Shown here piece by piece: positions 14,142 through 19,090 of a stretch of 19,090 bases of DNA. Source of the stretch: Eubacteriales bacterium (GTDB taxonomy: Bacteria > Bacillota > Clostridia > Oscillospirales > CAG-382). The notes under the pieces are model-generated. The model saw only the letters and a program-made list of their open reading frames with translations. It did not search any database and was not told where the DNA came from. The stretch is from contig JAQVQF010000013.1 in assembly GCA_028701715.1 (NCBI GenBank), positions 1 to 19,090 of the forward strand, read 5' to 3'. Each line of letters begins with the position of its first letter. The first letter of the stretch is position 1. The position numbers and the translations under genes were made by a program.

Positions 14142-15935
14142 TTATTCTTTGTCCTTTTTAGACTTGCCGAAGCATAAGTATGTGAGAATTCCAAGCACCG
14201 CAACGGTTATTATAACTATAATCGCCTTTTCACGGAATGTTGCGGGTTCGGCTTCGCTTTCCTCGGATATTTCAGAAGAAGTATCTTCGGCGGCGGTTTC
14301 GTCGTTGTCGGATTCATCGTCTGTTATCCAATCCTTTGACTCTTCCGATTCATCCGTCGCTTCCGATTCATCGGAGGTTTCCTCCGATGCTTCCTCCGAT
14401 GCTTCCTCCGAAGAAGGCTCTTCGCTTACTTCAGGCTCGGAATAGCCGTTTTCGAAATACTCATCGTACATATAGTCTGAAATCCATTCGGCATATTTCG
14501 CTTTGCCCGTATTGCTGAGGTGGATTCCGTCGCCGGAAGCGCATATTACGCTGTCGGCTATGCCTTCGTCGGAAATAATCTTGTTCATATCGATAAGGTT
14601 TAGATTATATTCCTCCGCAAGGGATCTGATAATATCATAATATTCGCTCATCTTACCCGTTCCGTAATCGAGATCGTACTGTCCCGCAGTGTAATAGCCG
14701 CTGTCGGTACAGACATTGTTGCCGGTAAGCAGCACGACCTCCGCGCCGCTGTCATGTATTTTTTCGATAATCGTACGGTAGTTTGCTTCGTATTGCTCCG
14801 GACTTACAAGCGGCCTGCCCGTGGGTATGTATATCGCCTGGTCGTTCATACCGAACATCACAATAACAATGTCGGGGTCGAGGGCTACTACATCCTTGTC
14901 TATACGCGCCAGGGCTTCCGTGGTCTTGTCTCCGCCCATGCCGGCGTTTATGACATCCGTGCCCAGCTCGCCCGAAAGCATGGCAACCCAACCGGGCAAA
15001 TATGTGATCGAATCGCCGAAGGCGACTATTTTTTTATCCTTGAATATGCTGTCCCCCGCTTTGTCGCTTACAACAGAAACAAGGAAACGGGTGTTGTAGG
15101 AGGAACGGTAGCCTTCCGCGCAGGCCGTAACCGAAACGGTATATTTGCCGCCGGCAGTGGTTTTATCCGCGGGTATGGTGTAGGTCGTGTCGGTGACTTT
15201 GAGATTATTTGCGATAATGGTGCCGTCCGTGATTATCGTCGAGGTGTTGACGTTCACAATATAAAATTCGGCGTTTTCCACCGCATCCCAGGTGACCGTT
15301 ATGCCCTCGCTTTCGGTGACCTTGCTTTGAGCGTTTAGGTTCACCTCATCAAGACGCGGCTTTGAGGTGTCCGGGGTATAAATTTCCACTCCCGACGGTT
15401 TGCTTCCGATATATATTTCAGCGTCGGAGGTAAAGCCCTCGGCATAATGCAGTCCGCCGGAGGTTATTATCGTACCGCCGGAAATATCAATACCGGTAAG
15501 ATACGCCTTGTCTCCGACATTTATATTGCCAAGGTTGTTGTAGCAATCCGACGAAAGCTTGTTTATGTAATTTATACTGCCGTAATCGTTGCCTATATTA
15601 ACGGTCAGAACGAAACCGTTTTCGGGTATATAATTGTTTTTCCCGTTCGTGCCGTCCGCCGTGAGGTTGACGCTTCTGACAATATAAGCTTCCTCTTGGT
15701 CGTTCCATTCAAAAGTAGCTGATCTCCACCAGCAGAAGCCGTTTGATGCGGAGGAGAGTACCTTGCCGTAGGACGGGGTTATTATGAGGGAATGTCCCTC
15801 CGCTCCCGCTTTGTTAATCGCGTTTATTCCCAGCGCTATCTGCCCGTCAGCCGAGACGGTTTCGCCCGAAAAAGAATAAACGAGTGTAAGCGCCGCAAGA
15901 AAAACGGCCGCGATAATTGAAAACAGCTTTTTCAT
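14142..15935 (-). CDS. Secreted, membrane-anchored SGNH/GDSL-family esterase
   Basis: A 597-residue protein with a signal peptide (MKKLFSIIAAVFLAALTLV), an N-terminal beta domain of unknown family (about 25-200), a fibronectin type III-like domain (about 205-300) and an SGNH hydrolase domain (about 302-490). The four blocks are seen: Ser309 in FGDSIT, Gly332 in NAGMGG, Asn364 in GMND, and Asp469/His472 in DGIHLS. A Ser/Glu/Asp-rich spacer follows (about 495-565). A final transmembrane helix (about 571-589) with a basic tail (GKSKKDKE) would tether the enzyme to the membrane. It should act outside the cell on acyl or acetyl esters; the exact substrate is unknown (a carbohydrate deacetylase is possible). 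I chose 15935 as start: the longer open frame reaches into the neighbouring gene, and AGAAAGGA lies just upstream of this ATG. Confidence 0.88.
   Translation of the reverse strand: MKKLFSIIAAVFLAALTLVYSFSGETVSADGQIALGINAINKAGAEGHSLIITPSYGKVLSSASNGFCWWRSATFEWNDQEEAYIVRSVNLTADGTNGKNNYIPENGFVLTVNIGNDYGSINYINKLSSDCYNNLGNINVGDKAYLTGIDISGGTIITSGGLHYAEGFTSDAEIYIGSKPSGVEIYTPDTSKPRLDEVNLNAQSKVTESEGITVTWDAVENAEFYIVNVNTSTIITDGTIIANNLKVTDTTYTIPADKTTAGGKYTVSVTACAEGYRSSYNTRFLVSVVSDKAGDSIFKDKKIVAFGDSITYLPGWVAMLSGELGTDVINAGMGGDKTTEALARIDKDVVALDPDIVIVMFGMNDQAIYIPTGRPLVSPEQYEANYRTIIEKIHDSGAEVVLLTGNNVCTDSGYYTAGQYDLDYGTGKMSEYYDIIRSLAEEYNLNLIDMNKIISDEGIADSVICASGDGIHLSNTGKAKYAEWISDYMYDEYFENGYSEPEVSEEPSSEEASEEASEETSDESEATDESEESKDWITDDESDNDETAAEDTSSEISEESEAEPATFREKAIIVIITVAVLGILTYLCFGKSKKDKE
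14378..14411. repeat. Short 12-bp in-frame tandem repeat in the esterase linker
   Basis: On the plus strand the unit GCTTCCTCCGAT is repeated, with a third, partly matching copy. It encodes SEEASEEASEE in the acidic linker of the membrane-anchored esterase. The 12-bp unit keeps the frame, so copy-number change would only alter linker length. Confidence 0.7.
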
Positions 15936-16009
15936 ATTAATAATCATTCCTTTCTGTGTAACACGGTAGCGATGTTGTTCGAATACTGCGTTCGATAGGC
16001 TGTTAAAGC

Positions 16010-17134
16010 TTAAAATACCATATCGGCGGATTCGCTGCCGCCGTATTTCGTAAGCATATATACTATGACAGCGGTTATTATAAGGCCTATCGCAACCGTT
16101 ACGGCAACCTTCCAAGCGGATACGGGAGTCCTGCCTCCCACCTTGCCCGTTTGACCGTTTACCATAAAATTGTATATTTTTTCCTTATAACGGAAAGAGG
16201 ACATCCATACCGGAAGCATAAGATATTTATATTTTATATTGGCATAATCCGTGGACATTTTCAGCGAATCGACGCGGTCGGCGTGATTGGCCTTTTTTAT
16301 ATAAGTCTTGATGTTATCCTTTAGAATGTCGTTTATTTTAATTTTTCCTCTTTTCCAGGCTTCGTTTAGTCCCACGGAATATCTTTCCGCGACAAAGCCC
16401 GCTATGTATTCGGGCTTGTACACCTTACCGGAAGCCGTATCGAAGGGTTCTATCTTCGACATTGCCGTTTTATCGTAACGGTCGGTGCCGGAAATTAAAA
16501 GGTCGTCGAAAATTTTATCATAAACGCCGCTCGTGCGGTACCAGTCCACATGCGTATGTGTTTTGCCGTTTACCGTAACCGTGCGTGTTTTCCCGTAACG
16601 TGCGGTGTAGCCCGTGGTGGTTTCGGTGTCGAAGGTCCAGTAAGGAAGGTATACCCCCTTGAACGAATCGGGTATGGTGCCCTTTCTAACCTGCTTGGGA
16701 GCGAATATCTTTCGTTTTATCCATGCCTTAAATTTATCCCCCGCCTGCTTGGCGGTTAAGGCAAAGCCGCATACGCCGCCGGGCGCCATCGCGTCGGCGG
16801 CGCCCGCCTCCACGACCAGATTGGAGCCGCAATAAGGGCAAATGTCGGCTATCTGAAGCGAATCATAAATCGATTCCGCTCCGCAGGACCGGCATATAAC
16901 CGTTTTTTTATCCGCGCCCCAGTCGTGGCTTTCATAATCTTCCGCAAGGTCGAAATTTATCTCCCGTGCAATATCCGGAAGCTGTTCCTCAAAATCCAGG
17001 GTGGCGCCGCAGTATTCGCAGACAAGCTTTCCAACCGCGGGATCATACGCCATGACACCCCCGCAGGAGGGACATTTTTCGTCGGTCTGTTCCATTGTTT
17101 TTGCGGTGTTTTCTCTGCTTTTTTCGTCTTCCAT
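16010..17134 (-). CDS. TFIIB-type zinc-ribbon membrane protein (YdjG-like)
   Basis: A 374-residue protein with two zinc ribbons at the N-terminus: Cys21-Cys24/Cys39-Cys42 (CPSCGG...CEYCG) and Cys81-Cys84/Cys99-Cys102 (CRSCG...CPYCG). A long soluble middle region contains GVYLPYWTFDTETTTGYTA and a late LMLPVWMSSFRY segment. One transmembrane helix lies near the C-terminus (about 343-361). This layout matches Bacillus subtilis YdjG, which is encoded with the SPFH protein YdjI and PspA (YdjF) and serves membrane-stress function. The neighbouring upstream gene here is a YdjI-like SPFH protein, 27 nt away, so the two are co-transcribed. No pspA-like or ydjH-like gene is visible in the window. The role in membrane maintenance is inference from that pairing. 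Confidence 0.82.
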   Translation of the reverse strand: MEDEKSRENTAKTMEQTDEKCPSCGGVMAYDPAVGKLVCEYCGATLDFEEQLPDIAREINFDLAEDYESHDWGADKKTVICRSCGAESIYDSLQIADICPYCGSNLVVEAGAADAMAPGGVCGFALTAKQAGDKFKAWIKRKIFAPKQVRKGTIPDSFKGVYLPYWTFDTETTTGYTARYGKTRTVTVNGKTHTHVDWYRTSGVYDKIFDDLLISGTDRYDKTAMSKIEPFDTASGKVYKPEYIAGFVAERYSVGLNEAWKRGKIKINDILKDNIKTYIKKANHADRVDSLKMSTDYANIKYKYLMLPVWMSSFRYKEKIYNFMVNGQTGKVGGRTPVSAWKVAVTVAIGLIITAVIVYMLTKYGGSESADMVF

Positions 17135-17161
17135 ATATCAGTTCGGTACCTTTATATTGTT

Positions 17162-18478
17162 TTATATTTTATCGTTATCATCGAAAGGGTCGCCGCATTC
17201 CGGGCAGAATTTGGGCGGCTTTGTCGGATCGCTTGGTTCCCAGCCGCATTTGTCGCATTTGTATTTGAACACGTCGTCGGGCTTTTTCTTTCCGCATTCG
17301 GTACAGAATCTGCCTTTGTTGACGCTGCCGCAGGAGCATTTCCAGCCTACCGTACCGGAAGGTGCGGGCTTGCCGCATTCGGCGCAGAATTTTCCTACAT
17401 TGCCGTCCCTGCCGCAGGAGCATTTCCAGGTGTTCGCGGCGGAAGCCGGAGCGGATTCCTGACGCGGTGTTTGTGCGCCCATGGAAAACAGCTGTGAAGC
17501 GTTCGCGCCGCCCGCCGTCTGAGCCATTCCCATACCCATAAAGCCCATCATCGCGCCGCTTTTATTTTCCGCAGCCGCTCTCATCGCGTCAGCCTGCGCG
17601 CCGGTGAGATTTGCAGCCGCCATCGTGGGATCGCGGAACGCCGCCGCCTTCTGGAGGTTCTTTATCATCTGCTCGTCTTCTTCGGGCGCTTTGACGGAGG
17701 ATACGCCGAAGGAGGCGATTTCCAAACCGCGAAGCTCTCCCCACTTTTTCGACAGTATATCGTTTAACGCGTCGGCAAGCTCCTGCGTGTGTCCCGGAAG
17801 CGCGGAATAACGTATGCCCATTTCCGATATTTTGGCGAAAGCGGGCTGGAGTGAGGTCATAAGCTCCGTTTTAAGCTGGCTGTCTATTTCGGTTCTCGGA
17901 TAGCTTTGCTCCACGTTGCCGCAGACATTGGAATAAAACAAAAGAGGATTTGTTATTTTATACGAATATTCGCCGTGGCAGCGTATGGATATATCTATGT
18001 CAAGTCCGACGTTTCTGTCCACCACGCGAAACGGCACGGGATTGGTGGTGCCGTATTTATTGCCGATTATTTCCTTGGTATTGAAATAATACACGCGCTG
18101 GTCCTTGGGCGCCTGTCCGCCGAAGGTAAAACGCTTGCCGATATTTTTGAACGTGTCGACAAGTCCCTTCCCCAATCCGCCGTAAAAGAGCGAAGGCTCA
18201 GTCGAGGTGTCGTAAAGAAACTGACCCGGCTCGGCGCAGAATTCGGCAATCTTACCCTGGTCGACTATAATCATGCACTGTCCTTCGTTGACGGCGATTA
18301 TCGAACCGTTGGATATGATGTTATCGGTCGCTTTGGTGTTGGAGCTTCTCTTGGAGGTGCGTTTTTTGCCCTTTGTCACAAGAATATCCGTATCAAGCGC
18401 TTCGCTATAAATATACTCGCGCCATTCGTCGGCAAGCACACCGCCGGTCGCTCCGAATAAAGCCTTTATAAGTCCCAT
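17162..18478 (-). CDS. SPFH-domain protein with three C-terminal zinc ribbons (YdjI-like)
   Basis: A 438-residue cytoplasmic or membrane-associated protein. Residues about 25-250 form an SPFH (stomatin/prohibitin/flotillin) core related to B. subtilis YdjI and to poxvirus virion-core-like proteins: VNEGQCMIIVDQGKI, then FLYDTSTEPSLF and DIDISIRCHGEYSYKI. A Gly/Ala/Met-rich spacer (about 285-350) follows. Three zinc ribbons close the protein: CSCGRDGN...CAECG (from about 351), CSCGSVNKG...CTECG (from about 379) and CDKCGWEP...CPECG (from about 406). SPFH proteins oligomerise at membranes; in B. subtilis YdjI helps bring PspA to the membrane. A consensus promoter sits upstream, and it is the first gene of the pair with the YdjG-like protein. 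A GGGG ribosome site lies 8 nt before the ATG. Confidence 0.88.
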   Translation of the reverse strand: MGLIKALFGATGGVLADEWREYIYSEALDTDILVTKGKKRTSKRSSNTKATDNIISNGSIIAVNEGQCMIIVDQGKIAEFCAEPGQFLYDTSTEPSLFYGGLGKGLVDTFKNIGKRFTFGGQAPKDQRVYYFNTKEIIGNKYGTTNPVPFRVVDRNVGLDIDISIRCHGEYSYKITNPLLFYSNVCGNVEQSYPRTEIDSQLKTELMTSLQPAFAKISEMGIRYSALPGHTQELADALNDILSKKWGELRGLEIASFGVSSVKAPEEDEQMIKNLQKAAAFRDPTMAAANLTGAQADAMRAAAENKSGAMMGFMGMGMAQTAGGANASQLFSMGAQTPRQESAPASAANTWKCSCGRDGNVGKFCAECGKPAPSGTVGWKCSCGSVNKGRFCTECGKKKPDDVFKYKCDKCGWEPSDPTKPPKFCPECGDPFDDNDKI

Positions 18479-18522
18479 GTTATATCCCCGCTTTCGTATA
18501 TGTATATATTTATATTTAGTTA

Positions 18523-18551
18523 ATTATATCATCCGAATAAGCGTTTGTCAA
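18523..18551 (-). promoter_or_regulatory. Consensus sigma-A promoter of the SPFH/zinc-ribbon operon
   Basis: On the minus strand TTGACA (18551-18546), a 17-nt spacer and TATAAT (18528-18523) are exact matches. The predicted start near 18516 leaves a leader of about 38 nt. The -35/-10 context TTGACAAA...TGATATAATT resembles the citrate synthase promoter. Confidence 0.85.
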
Positions 18552-18582
18552 TCGAAAAACGCCGCTGTATGTTTTTTCATAC

Positions 18583-18611
18583 TTGAAAAACGGAATTTGT
18601 TATGCTATAAT
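18583..18611 (+). promoter_or_regulatory. Sigma-A promoter of the ABC-F ATPase gene
   Basis: TTGAAA (18583-18588), a 17-nt spacer and TATAAT (18606-18611). It lies in the 195-nt gap divergent from the SPFH operon promoter, about 30 nt away from it. The leader is about 56 nt. No attenuator hairpin of the kind found before some antibiotic-resistance ABC-F genes is obvious. Confidence 0.75.
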
Positions 18612-18673
18612 CGTTCCCGTATAAGATCAAATAAGGATTATTTGTAAAATATTATATACAACCGGAGTGTAAA

Positions 18674-19090
18674 TTGAGCATTTTAGTCTGCGACGGGATT
18701 TCCCTGTCATACGGAACGAACGATATACTGAAGGATGTTTCCTTTTCCATAAACGAAGGTGTCAAGCTGGGCGTCATAGGTATAAACGGCGCCGGAAAAT
18801 CCACTCTCGCCAATATAATAACCGGAAAAATCGCACCTACCTCCGGCTTTGTTTATATTCCCGGAAATACCGGCGTGGGTATGCTCGACCAGCGCAACGA
18901 GGACGATTTTAAGGGAAAAACTGTTTTCGGCTGCGCCGTTTCCTCCTTCGCAGAGCTTGTAAGAACAGAAGAACGGCTTGAAAACCTGCTTTCACGGATT
19001 CCCGACAACCCATCGCTGGCGGCGGAATATGAAAGGCTGAGACATGATTTTGAATTAAAGGGCGGCAACGAATACAAAACAAAAGCCAAA
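18674..19090 (+). CDS. ABC-F family ATPase, N-terminal part (cut by window end)
   Basis: The first 139 codons of a predicted ABC-F protein, open to the window edge. The start is a TTG at 18674: no in-frame ATG or GTG follows the upstream TAA stop with a better site, and GGAG sits 6 nt before it. Seen: CDGISLSYGTNDILKDVSFSI, the Walker A motif GINGAGKST (residues 36-44) and a Q-loop (GMLDQ). Then comes a charged, helix-rich insertion (ELVRTEERLENLL...AAEYERLRHDFE) typical of ABC-F arms. ABC-F proteins act on the ribosome, aiding translation or displacing antibiotics; they have no membrane domain. The signature motif, Walker B and second domain lie outside the window, so the subfamily (Uup/EttA/ARE-type) cannot be told. 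Confidence 0.85.
   Translation, partial: MSILVCDGISLSYGTNDILKDVSFSINEGVKLGVIGINGAGKSTLANIITGKIAPTSGFVYIPGNTGVGMLDQRNEDDFKGKTVFGCAVSSFAELVRTEERLENLLSRIPDNPSLAAEYERLRHDFELKGGNEYKTKAK

Noticed and set aside
14341..14411. Short repeats considered as a CRISPR or satellite array
   Set aside because: The units are 12 bp without spacers and encode an in-frame acidic linker in the esterase.
14122..14445. Serine-rich 107-residue plus-strand frame
   Set aside because: It is the mirror of the acidic Ser/Glu repeat stalk of the esterase on the other strand; the low complexity is inherited from it.
15936..16115. 60-residue N-terminal extension of the GDSL esterase
   Set aside because: It overlaps the 3' end of the zinc-ribbon gene, is not signal-like, and precedes a proper signal peptide that begins at 15935.

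Overview
This window looks like chromosomal DNA from an anaerobic Firmicute of the class Clostridia, probably an Oscillospirales/Ruminococcaceae-like lineage. That placement is inferred from a CotF-type spore-coat gene pair, an SLH-domain surface protein, a type I dockerin on a secreted enzyme, a YdjG/YdjI-type zinc-ribbon/SPFH pair, A/T-rich intergenic DNA with textbook sigma-A promoters, and hairpin plus U-tract terminators. I see no phage, transposon, CRISPR, rRNA or tRNA signal. The window is mostly ordinary core and envelope genes with a few unusual points.

Region by region. (1) 46-4902, minus strand: an oxidative half-TCA operon transcribed citrate synthase -> aconitase -> NADP-type isocitrate dehydrogenase, from a consensus promoter at 4874-4902 to a terminator at 46-76. 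It converts oxaloacetate and acetyl-CoA to 2-oxoglutarate. (2) 5023-6327, minus strand: a secreted protein with Ig-like and SLH repeats and its own terminator. (3) 6412-8474, plus strand: quinolinate synthase (nadA) and tRNA 2-thiouridylase (mnmA), probably co-transcribed. (4) 8458-9648, minus strand: rlmH followed by a flavodoxin-fold reductase whose conserved C-terminus lies in the -1 frame after an A7 tract forming a dnaX-like slippery heptamer. (5) 9795-10266, plus strand: two small spore-coat genes and a terminator. (6) 10326-14110, plus strand: a small lipoprotein, then a 1012-residue secreted glycerophosphodiester phosphodiesterase with a C-terminal dockerin. (7) 14142-18551, minus strand: a membrane-anchored SGNH/GDSL esterase, a TFIIB-type zinc-ribbon membrane protein and an SPFH protein with three C-terminal zinc ribbons. 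The last two form an envelope-stress-type pair with a consensus promoter. (8) 18583-19090, plus strand: the start of an ABC-F ATPase, cut by the window end.

Functionally, the left part is central carbon metabolism, the middle is cofactor and RNA modification housekeeping, and the right part is cell-surface enzymes and membrane maintenance. The points most worth a second look are the frameshifted reductase, the dockerin-bearing phosphodiesterase with an extra degenerate-looking domain, and the SPFH/zinc-ribbon pair without a pspA gene beside it. I found no convincing new defence or mobile system.
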